A stretch of 46,919 nt of DNA. Source: Bacteroidales bacterium (GTDB taxonomy: Bacteria > Bacteroidota > Bacteroidia > Bacteroidales > UBA932). This document shows, piece by piece, positions 1 to 8,486 of this stretch. How positions within the stretch are numbered: the first letter of the stretch is position 1; each line of letters begins with the position of its first letter. The notes beneath the pieces are model-generated. The model saw only the letters and a list, made by a program, of their open reading frames with translations. It did not search any database and was not told where the DNA came from. The stretch lies in NCBI GenBank assembly GCA_017477335.1, contig JAFUVY010000030.1, positions 1 through 46,919 on the forward strand, read 5' to 3'. The position numbers were made by a program, and so were the translations under genes.

Positions 1-135
1 CAATTTCTCAAACTATTGGCTTTGTCCTGTTTGAGGAAGTCCCTCTAAATCAATTGTTTAACAAATCTAAAAATCTTGCTCCCGTCGATGACTATCCTAA
101 CTTATTCAGTATCAATGAGTCTTAACGGGACACTA
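1..135 (+). mobile_element. Right end of an IS4-type insertion sequence (partial)
   Basis: The first ~135 bases read as the 3' end of an insertion sequence: the tail of a transposase reading frame, closed by a stop at 123-125, followed at once by the motif TTAACGGGACACTA, which I take as the terminal inverted repeat. Beyond it the sequence becomes a minus-strand gene start. The exact boundary and any target duplication cannot be fixed because the other end lies outside the window. Family assignment is from the look of the transposase C-terminus only. Confidence 0.6.
3..125 (+). CDS. IS4-family transposase, C-terminal fragment (runs off the left edge)
   Basis: A 40-codon open frame enters from the window edge and stops at 123-125. 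It contains the stretch LFEEVPLNQLF, which resembles the C-terminal end of Bacteroidota IS4-family transposases of the DUF4372/DDE_Tnp_1 type (typical ends contain LFDKTPLNELF-like text). The DDE catalytic core is off-window, so the family is recalled from this short tail and is not proven. The stop codon lies inside the presumed inverted repeat, as is common for compact insertion sequences. Confidence 0.6.
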   Translation: MSQTIGFVLFEEVPLNQLFNKSKNLAPVDDYPNLFSINES

Positions 136-233
136 GTGACAATACCTTTGAGTGTAATGTTGCCCTGTGCCATGGCTGATACCGTAAACAGGATGCTTAC
201 CAGTACAGCAATGATCTGCATAGCTCTTTTCAT
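134..233 (-). pseudogene. TonB-dependent receptor-like gene, 5' fragment cut by the insertion sequence
   Basis: Reading leftward from the ATG at 231-233 (an in-frame ATG at 237-239 is an alternative), the frame encodes a classic signal peptide, MKRAMQIIAVLVSILF then TVSAMAQ, followed by GNITLKGIVT. That is the usual opening of a Bacteroidota outer-membrane receptor with an N-terminal carboxypeptidase-regulatory-like domain. Homology ends at GIVT, exactly where the insertion-sequence end begins; the remaining codons to the stop at 102 are insertion sequence. The rest of the gene should lie beyond the element, off-window. It is presumably non-functional. Confidence 0.6.
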
Positions 234-269
234 AGGCATTAAAATGGTTTGGTTAATATTAAACGGCTG

Positions 270-300
270 CAAATTAAAATATTTTATTTTTAATATCAAA
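270..300 (-). promoter_or_regulatory. Bacteroidota-type promoter of the interrupted receptor gene
   Basis: On the minus strand a TTTG (297-300) is followed after 19 bases by TTAATTTG (270-277), one mismatch from the TAnnTTTG -7 consensus. It sits about 36 bases upstream of the receptor ATG at 233. It would still direct transcription into the truncated gene and the insertion sequence. Confidence 0.5.
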
Positions 301-434
301 AAATTTTATTTTCGTAGCTTAATATATTGATTACCAAAATAATATAAAATTAATTATACCTATTAAAAGTTATTTTTGGTATTTTTAACTACAATTTTTA
401 AACTTTAACAAGGTTTAAAATTACAAATTGTAAG
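301..434. other. AT-rich intergenic stretch with no gene seen
   Basis: Very AT-rich, with no coding frame that looks real. It separates the sdh terminator from the promoter of the interrupted receptor. I see no further structure. Confidence 0.6.
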
Positions 435-470
435 CAAAAAAAATTCCACCTCTGTTAAAGAAGTGGAATT
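435..470 (-). terminator. Rho-independent terminator of sdhB
   Basis: AATTCCAC (443-450 region) pairs with GTGGAATT (463-470), with a short inner TCT/AGA extension. On the minus strand the hairpin runs into an uninterrupted T run (complement of the A run at 436-443). It lies about 25 bases beyond the sdhB stop. Confidence 0.75.
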
Positions 471-492
471 CAAAGCTTAAAACCGCTATTTT

Positions 493-1236
493 TTACTCGC
501 TAAAGCGGGCTTTCAAATACTCTCTGTTGAGACGTGCAATGTGATCAATCGTAACATGCTTGGGGCATTCCATCTCACATGCACGGGTGTTGGTGCAGTT
601 GCCAAATCCAAGTTCGTCCATCTTGGCTACCATGGCACGGGCGCGGCGGGCTGCTTCAGGCTTACCCTGGGGAAGGAGGGCAAGAGAGCTTACGCGGGCG
701 GCCACAAACAGCATGGCGGAACCGTTCTTACATGTTGCAACGCAAGCGCCGCATCCTACGCAGGCTGCCGCATCCATGGAGAGTTCTGCATCGTCATGGG
801 GAATGAGGATATTGTTTGCATCCTGGGCGGAACCTGTACGGACGGTAATAAAACCGCCGGCCTGAAGAATCTTGTCAAATGCGGTACGGTCCACAACAAG
901 GTCTTTTATAACGGGAAAAGCACCGCTTCTCCAGGGTTCCACGGTAATGGTTGCACCGGGTTTGAAATGACGCATAAACAGCTGGCAGGTGGTAACCTGG
1001 TCGTCCGGACCGTGGGCGCGGCCGTCCACATACAGGGAACATGCACCGCAGATACCCTCACGGCAGTCGTGATCAAAAGCCACGGGTTCCTTACCCTCGC
1101 GGATAAGCTGGTCATTCATTATATCAAGCATTTCGAGGAATGATGCATCTTCCTCCACATCCGTAACGTGGTAGGTCTCGAAATGGCCTTTTGACTTGGC
1201 GTTTTTCTGACGCCATACTTTAATATTATATTCCAT
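493..1236 (-). CDS. sdhB: Succinate dehydrogenase / fumarate reductase iron-sulfur subunit
   Basis: The 247-residue electron-transfer subunit carries electrons between the flavin of SdhA and the quinone site. An N-terminal plant-type [2Fe-2S] domain shows [13 protein letters not shown] (Cys58, Cys63, Cys66) with Cys84 as the likely fourth ligand. The C-terminal ferredoxin-like domain has [11 protein letters not shown] (Cys159, 162, 165, 169) and Cys214, 220 and 224, giving the [4Fe-4S] and [3Fe-4S] ligands. Length is normal for the Bacteroidota fumarate reductase/succinate dehydrogenase group. Its ATG overlaps the sdhA stop by one base (TAATG), implying translational coupling. In anaerobic Bacteroidales the complex normally works as fumarate reductase. 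The partner membrane cytochrome b gene is not found in the window. Confidence 0.95.
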   Translation of the reverse strand: MEYNIKVWRQKNAKSKGHFETYHVTDVEEDASFLEMLDIMNDQLIREGKEPVAFDHDCREGICGACSLYVDGRAHGPDDQVTTCQLFMRHFKPGATITVEPWRSGAFPVIKDLVVDRTAFDKILQAGGFITVRTGSAQDANNILIPHDDAELSMDAAACVGCGACVATCKNGSAMLFVAARVSSLALLPQGKPEAARRARAMVAKMDELGFGNCTNTRACEMECPKHVTIDHIARLNREYLKARFSE

Positions 1237-3185
1237 TAGTCTTTATAGTTACGGGTTGCAATCTTGATATTCTCGTACTTGAGTTCTTCTTTGTGAAGTT
1301 CGGGTTCTACACCCTCGCCCTTGTATTCCCATGCGGCAACGTACATGAAGTTCTTGTCGTCACGCTTGGTTTCGCCGTCTTCGGTCTGCATTTCCTCACG
1401 GAAGTGACCGCCGCAGGATTCCTTGCGGTTAAGGGCGTCGCGGGCCATGAGTTCGCCGATATCAAAGAAGTCCACAAGCCTGAGGGCCTTCTCAAGTTCC
1501 TGGTTGAACTCTCCGTTTTCTCCGGGAACGCGTACATTCTTCCAGAAAAATTCGCGGAGTTTACCTATTTCCTCGATACCCTTCTTGAGACCTTCCTCGT
1601 TACGTGCCATACCAACATACTCCCACATGATGTTTCCGAGTTTCTTGTGGATGCTGTCCACGGTCTCGGTACCCTTCACGGCAAAAAGCTTTTCTATGCG
1701 GGCCTTCACTGCCTTTTCCGCCTCGTCAAATTCAGGAGCGGAGGTGTCTGTCTTGGGCTCTGCAAATTTATGGGAAAGATAATCGCCGATAGTGTAAGGA
1801 AGTACAAAGTAACCGTCGGCCAGACCCTGCATAAGGGCCGATGCTCCAAGGCGGTTTCCGCCGTGGTCGGAGAAGTTTGCTTCGCCGATTGCATAAAGGC
1901 CGGGGATGGTGGTCTGGAGGTCGTAGTCCACCCAGAGACCGCCCATGGTATAGTGGATGGCGGGATAAATCATCATAGGCTCTTCCCAAGGGGAGGAGGA
2001 GGTGATCTTTTCGTACATCTGGAACAGGTTGCCGTAACGCTCCTCTACCCTCTGGTGACCAAGGCGCTTGATGGCATCTGCAAAGTCAAGGAATACGGCA
2101 AGGCCGGTTTCGTTGACGCCGAATCCTGCGTCGCAACGCTCCTTGGCTGCACGGGATGCAACGTCACGGGGAACAAGGTTGCCGAAGGCGGGATACCTGC
2201 GCTCGAGATAGTAGTCGCGGTCTTCTTCAGGAATCTGGGAAGGTTTAATCTCGTGATTGCGGAGCTTCATCACGTCTTCCTTCTTCTTGGGAACCCAGAT
2301 ACGGCCGTCGTTACGGAGGGATTCACTCATGAGGGTGAGTTTGCACTGCTGCTCTCCGTGAACGGGAATACAGGTAGGGTGAATCTGAGCAAAGCAGGGG
2401 TTGGCAAAGAATGCACCCTTGCGGTATGCCTGCATTGCAGCACTGCCGTTGGAGTTCATTGCGTTGGTGGAAAGGAAGTAGGTGTTTCCATAACCTCCGG
2501 TAGCAAGTACGACAGCATGTGCGCCGAAACGCTCAATTTCGCCGGTTACAAGGTTACGGGCAATGATACCCTTGGCCTCACCGTTGATAATGACAAGATC
2601 CAGCATCTCATGACGGGGATAGCTTTTGACCGTACCTGCTGCTATTTCCTTGTTAAGGGAAGCATAAGCACCAAGGAGGAGCTGCTGACCGGTTTGTCCC
2701 CTGGCATAGAAAGTACGGCTTACCTGAACGCCGCCGAAGGAACGGTTGGCAAGGTATCCGCCGTATTCACGTGCAAAGGGAACTCCCTGGGCCACGCACT
2801 GGTCTATGATTGCGGCGCTCACCTCTGCAAGACGGTAAACGTTGGCTTCTCTGGAACGGTAGTCACCGCCCTTGATGGTGTCGTAGAAAAGACGATAGAT
2901 GGAGTCATTGTCGTTCTGATAGTTCTTCGCAGCATTGATACCACCCTGTGCAGCAATGGAGTGAGCACGGCGGGGAGAATCACTGATACAGAAAATCTTG
3001 ACGTTGTAACCCATTTCGCCAAGGGAGGCAGCTGCGGATGCTCCGCCAAGGCCTGTACCTACAACAATAACTTCCAGTTTCCTTTTGTTGTTTGGAGAAA
3101 CAATACGAATTTCGGCTTTGCGCTTACTCCATTTTTCGGCAAGCGGTCCATCCGGAATTTTTGAGACAAGTTTAGGATCTGCCAT
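1236..3185 (-). CDS. sdhA: Succinate dehydrogenase / fumarate reductase flavoprotein subunit
   Basis: The 649-residue catalytic flavoprotein interconverts succinate and fumarate. The FAD dinucleotide fold is at about 40-60 ([12 protein letters not shown]). The covalent-FAD histidine motif [12 protein letters not shown] follows near residue 95, and the substrate/capping regions include HPTCIP and [28 protein letters not shown] closes the FAD site. Full length, no damage seen. It is coupled to sdhB downstream. Upstream, only 62 bases separate it from ruvB, and no sdhC/frdC cytochrome b gene occupies the place it has in other Bacteroidota (C-A-B order). Whether it acts as dehydrogenase or reductase cannot be read from sequence. 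Confidence 0.95.
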   Translation of the reverse strand: MADPKLVSKIPDGPLAEKWSKRKAEIRIVSPNNKRKLEVIVVGTGLGGASAAASLGEMGYNVKIFCISDSPRRAHSIAAQGGINAAKNYQNDNDSIYRLFYDTIKGGDYRSREANVYRLAEVSAAIIDQCVAQGVPFAREYGGYLANRSFGGVQVSRTFYARGQTGQQLLLGAYASLNKEIAAGTVKSYPRHEMLDLVIINGEAKGIIARNLVTGEIERFGAHAVVLATGGYGNTYFLSTNAMNSNGSAAMQAYRKGAFFANPCFAQIHPTCIPVHGEQQCKLTLMSESLRNDGRIWVPKKKEDVMKLRNHEIKPSQIPEEDRDYYLERRYPAFGNLVPRDVASRAAKERCDAGFGVNETGLAVFLDFADAIKRLGHQRVEERYGNLFQMYEKITSSSPWEEPMMIYPAIHYTMGGLWVDYDLQTTIPGLYAIGEANFSDHGGNRLGASALMQGLADGYFVLPYTIGDYLSHKFAEPKTDTSAPEFDEAEKAVKARIEKLFAVKGTETVDSIHKKLGNIMWEYVGMARNEEGLKKGIEEIGKLREFFWKNVRVPGENGEFNQELEKALRLVDFFDIGELMARDALNRKESCGGHFREEMQTEDGETKRDDKNFMYVAAWEYKGEGVEPELHKEELKYENIKIATRNYKD

Positions 3186-3247
3186 ATTAAGAATTTGGTT
3201 AATATATTCTTTTAACTTGCAATTATAATCATTTTTAACGGAAAAAC

Positions 3248-4288
3248 CTAAAACAAAGAGCCGGTATCGTCCGGATTGTATTTTCTTTGGGCTAGATAAG
3301 ACTCCATTCCAAGGTGGTTATAGGCAAGTTCCGTAGCTATTCTGCCCCTTTGGGTGCGGATTATAAATCCTTCTTTTATGAGGAAAGGTTCATACACTTC
3401 CTCAAGGGTGCCGGCATCTTCACTTATGGAAGTGGCAAGGGTCCCCACACCCACAGGGCCGCCCTTGAAGGTGAGTATGAGGGTTCTTAGTATCTTGTTG
3501 TCTATTGCATCCAGTCCCCTCTTGTCTATCTTGAGTTTGTTAAGGGCAAAGCGTGAAATCTCAAGATTGATGCGGCCGTCGCCAAGTACCTGCGCAAAAT
3601 CCCTGACTCTCTTGAGCAGGGCGTTGGCAATTCTGGCGGTACCGCGGCTGCGGAGGGCAATCTCGTAAGCGGCATCGTCGTCTATTTCTATGCCGATTAT
3701 TCCCGCGCTGCGGACCACTATCTTTTTCAGGTCGTCAACATCGTAGTACTCCAGGGCGCAGTTAATCCCAAACCTGTCCCTGAGAGGAGCGGTCAGGAGA
3801 CCGCTTCTTGTGGTTGCGCCCACAAGGGTGAAAGGATTCAGGGATATGCGTACGGACCTTGCCCCCGGACCTTTGTCTATCATGATGTCTATCACGTAGT
3901 CTTCCATTGCGGAATAAAGGTATTCTTCAACTTCGGGGGACAGACGGTGAATCTCGTCTATGAACAGGACGTCTCCGGTTTCCAGGGAGGTAAGAAGTCC
4001 GGCCAGGTCTCCAGGTTTGTCCAGAACCGGACCGGAAGTCACCTTCATGTTTACCCCCATCTCATTTGCAATGATATGGGCAAGGGTGGTCTTTCCAAGA
4101 CCGGGAGGACCGTGGAAAAGTACGTGATCCAGGGCCTCTCCACGCATCTTTGCTGCCTTTATATATATATTAAGGTTGGAGACAATCTCTTTTTGTCCGG
4201 TAAAATCATCAAGTTCCTGCGGCCTTGTAATTCCGTCCAAATCGTTATCTTTGCGGTCTGTTGTGCTGTGAGGGTCGAATTCGCTCAT
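3248..4288 (-). CDS. ruvB: Holliday junction branch-migration ATPase RuvB
   Basis: The 346-residue hexameric AAA+ motor drives branch migration of Holliday junctions together with RuvA. Visible motifs are Walker [10 protein letters not shown] (60-68), Walker [10 protein letters not shown] ending near residue 114, the sensor-1 region GATTRSGLL, and the arginine-finger region APLRDRFG. The C-terminal winged-helix domain ends with [16 protein letters not shown], as usual. Length matches the family. It lies alone, 13 kb from ruvA (17280-17870, also minus strand), so the pair is split in this genome. It occupies the position just upstream of sdhA. To its right is the putative origin gap. Confidence 0.96.
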   Translation of the reverse strand: MSEFDPHSTTDRKDNDLDGITRPQELDDFTGQKEIVSNLNIYIKAAKMRGEALDHVLFHGPPGLGKTTLAHIIANEMGVNMKVTSGPVLDKPGDLAGLLTSLETGDVLFIDEIHRLSPEVEEYLYSAMEDYVIDIMIDKGPGARSVRISLNPFTLVGATTRSGLLTAPLRDRFGINCALEYYDVDDLKKIVVRSAGIIGIEIDDDAAYEIALRSRGTARIANALLKRVRDFAQVLGDGRINLEISRFALNKLKIDKRGLDAIDNKILRTLILTFKGGPVGVGTLATSISEDAGTLEEVYEPFLIKEGFIIRTQRGRIATELAYNHLGMESYLAQRKYNPDDTGSLF

Positions 4289-4317
4289 CGTGGGTTCAGA
4301 TTCAAATCAGTTACAAA

Positions 4318-4544
4318 TATAGTTCTTTTTATTTTTATATAGGTTGATTTTATTATTTGTGTTGAAATGTTGATAACTTTAAAACATTCTTAATAATCAA
4401 CTTTTTATAAGAAAAATTACTGTTGAAAACTCTTTTTGTTGATGTCAGTTTTTTGTTGAAAAATAACCCGCCGTCGGGGATGTGGATTTGAAATGAGGTT
4501 ATAAACAGGGTTATTAACAGGTTTTCAACAGATTTTTAGGGCAA
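4318..4544. other. Candidate chromosomal replication origin (DnaA-box-like cluster)
   Basis: This AT-rich gap between divergently oriented ruvB and mfd contains eight 9-mers close to the DnaA box TTATCCACA or its complement: TGTTGATAA at 4368 (8/9), TGTTGAAAA at 4421 and 4454, TGTTGATGT at 4437, TGTGGATTT at 4481, TTATAAACA at 4499, TTATTAACA at 4511 and TTTTCAACA at 4522 (mostly 7/9, one 6/9). The left five point one way and the right three the other. Genes to the left are all minus strand, and almost all to the right are plus, as expected for leading-strand bias at an origin. The call is inferred; no box is a perfect match. Confidence 0.5.
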
Positions 4545-7500
4545 ATGTTAATAAGTAAAAATAATACGGCTCTCCTGAAGGAAAGGCTTGGGAGCGAGAA
4601 GGAAGTTTTTTGCAGCGGTCTGTTTTTATCGGCCCGGTGGATGGTGCTTTCCCAGGTTGCAACGGAGGGGATGCACGTTGTGATGCTTCCAAATATGGAA
4701 GCGGCGGAATACTGTAGTGCGGACCTATATAATATGGTGGAAGGAGACAGGGTTTTCTTTCTGCCGCAATCAGGAACCAATGTCCAGAGAAGTAACTACA
4801 AGTCCTCCCTTGGAGTTCAAAGGACGGCTGCGGTAGGTAAGATTATGAATCCCGGCGACGGTCCCGTTTTCGTAGTAACTTATCCGGATGCGGTGGAGGA
4901 ACTTCTTCCCGCCGGAGACAATCTTCGCAAAGCCCTTTTTTCTGTAAATACCGGTGAAATTTTTCCTTACGAAAAACTCAGGGAAAAACTCATAGAGGAA
5001 GGTTTTGAGAAGGTGGATTTTGTATCGGCTCCCGGGCAGTATGCAATGAGAGGTTCCGTGGTGGATATTTTTTCCTATTCGCTGGACAAGCCATACAGGA
5101 TAAGCTACTTTGGAAACGAGATTGACAGAATCAATATATTTGACTGCAACACCCAGCTTTCCGTAGAAAAGGTGGACAGGGCCGATATTTACCCCGACAT
5201 CATAGCCGGCGGCTCCGAGGGGGAAAGTTCTCTTGTCAGCGTTTTCAGCATGCTTCCCGCCGGCACCACCCTCTGGCTGGATTCTTCCGATATGTACCGT
5301 GAGCGGGATTTTATGGGGCTTACGGAAAAATTCAGGAAGGTGTATATGGAAATACCTCTTTCCCGCCAGGGAGAAAGGGCTGTAAAGTTCAATATATCGC
5401 CCCAGCCGGTATTCAACAAAAATTTCGAGCTGCTTATTTCCGATATAGTAAAGAGGATAGAGGAAAACTACAGGGTCCTCATTTTCGGGGAGAAAGAAAG
5501 CCAGTTGGAAAGGCTTCGTTCCATTATTCTTCAGGCGGAATCTTCCGCAATGCCCGAATTTGTAAAGGGAAAGAACATTCACTCCGGCTTCATAGACAAC
5601 GACGACCGTATATGCTGTTACACGGATCACGAGATATTCGACCGTTTCCACCGTGTAAGGATGCGTCGCTCGGTGGAAAAATCCGAGCAACTTACCCTTA
5701 ACGACCTTAGTTCGTTCAACGTAGGTGATTATATAGTCCATATAGACCACGGCGTGGGCGTATTCGGAGGCCTTGTAAAGATGAGGGACGACTACGGGCG
5801 GGTCCATGAAGTCGTAAAGCTTATGTACAGCGGCGGCGACGTGGTGTTTGTTTCCGTACATTCCCTGCACAAGATTTCCCGCTTCCGTTCCAAGGACGAC
5901 ACTCCTCCTAAAATTAACAAACTGGGTTCCAAGACCTGGGTTACCCTTAAGTCCAACGCCAAGTCCAGGGTAAAGGATATAGCGAAAGAACTGATACAGC
6001 TTTACGCTTCCCGCCTGTCCTCCAAGGGATTTGCCTATTCTGCCGATACCTATTTGCAGCAGGAGTTGGAATCCTCCTTCATGTATGAGGATACACCGGA
6101 CCAGGAAAAGGCTACAAAGGCGGTGAAGCAGGACATGGAAGCCCCCTACCCGATGGACCGTCTGGTTTGCGGCGATGTAGGCTTCGGAAAAACGGAAATC
6201 GCCATACGTGCAGCCTTTAAGGCCGTGGCCGATTCCAAGCAGGTGGCCGTCCTTGTTCCAACTACAATACTTTCCCTTCAGCATTACGAAACCTTCAAGG
6301 AAAGGCTGAAGAACTTCCCCTGTACCGTAGAGTATGTAAGCCGCCTGAGAACAGCCGGTCAGATTACGGACATTAAAAAGAGGCTCAGGGAAGGTAGTAT
6401 AGATATTCTTATAGGTACCCATAAAATACTTGGGCAGGGATTTGAATTCAAGGATCTTGGACTGCTCATCATAGACGAGGAGCAGAAATTCGGCGTAAGC
6501 GCCAAGGAAAAACTCCGTCAGCTGAAATCCTCCGTGGATACCCTTACGCTTACGGCAACGCCTATCCCCCGTACCTTGCAGTTCTCTCTCCTTGGAGCAA
6601 GGGATCTTTCCATAATGCAGACTCCCCCTCCCAACCGTATTCCCATCCAGACGGAGATTATCCTTTTCAACGAAGAGGAGATAAAGAGTATCATTAACTA
6701 TGAACTGAACCGCGGCGGTCAGGTTTTCTTCCTTCATAATAAAGTGGAGCAGCTGCCCGCAATTGAAGATATACTGCACAGGCTGGTCCCGGATATGAAA
6801 ATATGTACGGCCCACGGGCAGATGGAGTCCAAAGAACTGGAAGACAGGATGCTCTCTTTCATGAGAGGGGATTATGACATGCTGCTGTGTACCACAATAA
6901 TAGAAAACGGCCTGGATATTCCCAACGCCAATACCATTATAGTGAATCAGGCCCAGAATATCGGCCTTAGCGACCTCCATCAGCTTCGCGGCAGGGTTGG
7001 CCGATCCAATAAAAAAGCTTTCTGCTACCTTATTGTCCCGCCGCTTATTTCCATTACCGACGAGGCCCGCAGGCGTCTTCACGCCATTGAAGAGTTCTCA
7101 GACCTTGGCAGCGGATTCAACATTGCCATGCAGGATCTGGACATAAGGGGCGCCGGCAATCTTCTGGGAGCGGAGCAGAGCGGCTTCATAATGGATATGG
7201 GTTACGAAACCTACCAGAAGATACTCTCCGAGGCAATGGAAGAACTTGGTGTGGAAACGGGAATAGTGACTGCTTCCTCTAAGGAGAATTTTGTAGAGGA
7301 CTGCACTGTGGAAACGGACAAGCCTGCCTTTATCCCGGATACGTATATAGATATAACTGCTGAAAAGATAAGGATTTACAAGCAGCTTGACTCCCTTAGG
7401 GACGACCGCGACATAGACCTCCTTTCCTCCAGGATAGAAGACCGGTTCGGTCCTCTGCCGGAAGAAGTCAAAAACCTTGTTAACGTGGTTAAGATAAGGA

Positions 7501-7742
7501 ACAGAGGCTCCGCTACGGGATTTGAAAAGATAATAATAAAGAACGGCATGCAGATTATGTTTTTCGTGAGCAATCCCATGTCGGCCTACTACCAGTCCAG
7601 GGAGTTTGAAAAGGTTATAGCCAAAGTGAATGAAAACGAGTCTCTTTTCAAGTTCAACCAGGACGGTGGCAAGCTGAGGACTGTGTCCAGAGGAGTGGAT
7701 ACGCTTGATAAGGCCCTCGTTATTTTGAAAAAACTTCAATAA
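4545..7742 (+). CDS. mfd: Transcription-repair coupling factor Mfd
   Basis: The 1065-residue ATP-dependent translocase removes stalled RNA polymerase at DNA lesions and recruits UvrA. The order is the family's: a UvrB-like N-terminal region with the degenerate nucleotide-binding fold, the RNA polymerase interaction domain (NVGDYIVHIDHGVGVFGG near residue 395), then the RecG-like helicase core with Walker A GDVGFGKTE (about 543), DEEQKFG (about 645), TATPIPRTLQ, and a C-terminal TRCF domain. Slightly shorter than the E. coli protein (1148) but normal for Bacteroidota. The ATG at 4545 follows the putative origin directly. It is followed 18 bases later by coaX. Confidence 0.96.
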   Translation: MLISKNNTALLKERLGSEKEVFCSGLFLSARWMVLSQVATEGMHVVMLPNMEAAEYCSADLYNMVEGDRVFFLPQSGTNVQRSNYKSSLGVQRTAAVGKIMNPGDGPVFVVTYPDAVEELLPAGDNLRKALFSVNTGEIFPYEKLREKLIEEGFEKVDFVSAPGQYAMRGSVVDIFSYSLDKPYRISYFGNEIDRINIFDCNTQLSVEKVDRADIYPDIIAGGSEGESSLVSVFSMLPAGTTLWLDSSDMYRERDFMGLTEKFRKVYMEIPLSRQGERAVKFNISPQPVFNKNFELLISDIVKRIEENYRVLIFGEKESQLERLRSIILQAESSAMPEFVKGKNIHSGFIDNDDRICCYTDHEIFDRFHRVRMRRSVEKSEQLTLNDLSSFNVGDYIVHIDHGVGVFGGLVKMRDDYGRVHEVVKLMYSGGDVVFVSVHSLHKISRFRSKDDTPPKINKLGSKTWVTLKSNAKSRVKDIAKELIQLYASRLSSKGFAYSADTYLQQELESSFMYEDTPDQEKATKAVKQDMEAPYPMDRLVCGDVGFGKTEIAIRAAFKAVADSKQVAVLVPTTILSLQHYETFKERLKNFPCTVEYVSRLRTAGQITDIKKRLREGSIDILIGTHKILGQGFEFKDLGLLIIDEEQKFGVSAKEKLRQLKSSVDTLTLTATPIPRTLQFSLLGARDLSIMQTPPPNRIPIQTEIILFNEEEIKSIINYELNRGGQVFFLHNKVEQLPAIEDILHRLVPDMKICTAHGQMESKELEDRMLSFMRGDYDMLLCTTIIENGLDIPNANTIIVNQAQNIGLSDLHQLRGRVGRSNKKAFCYLIVPPLISITDEARRRLHAIEEFSDLGSGFNIAMQDLDIRGAGNLLGAEQSGFIMDMGYETYQKILSEAMEELGVETGIVTASSKENFVEDCTVETDKPAFIPDTYIDITAEKIRIYKQLDSLRDDRDIDLLSSRIEDRFGPLPEEVKNLVNVVKIRNRGSATGFEKIIIKNGMQIMFFVSNPMSAYYQSREFEKVIAKVNENESLFKFNQDGGKLRTVSRGVDTLDKALVILKKLQ

Positions 7743-7760
7743 TTGTTAACTTCGCGGGCT

Positions 7761-8486
7761 ATGTCCAACCTTGTTGTGGAAATAGGAAACACCGCCTTAA
7801 AGGCCGCGTGGACCGAGGGGATGACCCTTGGCAAGACTTTCCGTTACCAGGGAGAGAAGTTTATGGAATTCATACTTTCCCTCACCAAAAAGGAAAAGCC
7901 TTACGTGATGCTCATAAGTTCGGTGAATCCCCTTTCCGCAGAGGATATAGATATACTCAAGGCCGAATGTTCCAGCCTGCTGATTTTAGACGAGAATCAC
8001 ACTGAACAGCTTAAAAGACACGGACTTCCGCCTTATATATCTTATGACAGGGCTGCTTCCATTATAGCCGCACGTCATCTTTTCAATGGAAAAGGGTGTA
8101 CGATAGTGGACTTTGGGACCACTCTTTCCGTGGATTTTACAAACCGGGAAGGACTTTACGAAGGGGGAAACATTTCCCTTGGGTGCCGCACCAGATTCAA
8201 GGCCCTGAACCGCTATTCCAGGGCGTTGCCGCTGGTGGATACTCCGGAGAATCCGGAACTTATAGGCTCTTCCAGAAATGGTTCCATAGAGAGCGGAGTG
8301 GTTTCGGGCATTGTTTTTGAAATAGAGGGGTATTTGGCTTTGAAACCGGACAATATGGTTGTATTTACCGGTGGAGACGCCAATTATTTTGCAAAACGGG
8401 TGAAAAGTTCCATCTTTGTGGTCTGCAATCTTGTTTTGATGGGACTTGCACTTTTATCTGACGAATATGAGCAGAGAATTGCTTAG
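7761..8486 (+). CDS. coaX: Type III pantothenate kinase
   Basis: The 241-residue ASKHA-fold kinase catalyses the first step of coenzyme A synthesis, ATP-dependent phosphorylation of pantothenate. I chose the ATG at 7761 because the protein then begins directly with the phosphate-binding strand NLVVEIGNTALKAA; an upstream TTG frame adds only six unlikely residues. VDFGTTLSVD is the second phosphate motif and GGNISLGCRTRFKAL corresponds to the GGxIxPG region. The first motif has Glu where most CoaX proteins have the metal-binding Asp (DxGNT), and the usual proline of the third motif is absent. The 3' end overlaps the next gene by 20 bases, indicating an operon with the envelope genes. Confidence 0.85.
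   Translation: MSNLVVEIGNTALKAAWTEGMTLGKTFRYQGEKFMEFILSLTKKEKPYVMLISSVNPLSAEDIDILKAECSSLLILDENHTEQLKRHGLPPYISYDRAASIIAARHLFNGKGCTIVDFGTTLSVDFTNREGLYEGGNISLGCRTRFKALNRYSRALPLVDTPENPELIGSSRNGSIESGVVSGIVFEIEGYLALKPDNMVVFTGGDANYFAKRVKSSIFVVCNLVLMGLALLSDEYEQRIA

Noticed and set aside
1293..3164. Long open frame antisense to sdhA (plus strand)
   Set aside because: It mirrors a conserved, intact gene; composition and lack of any recognisable domain show it is a by-product of sdhA codon use.
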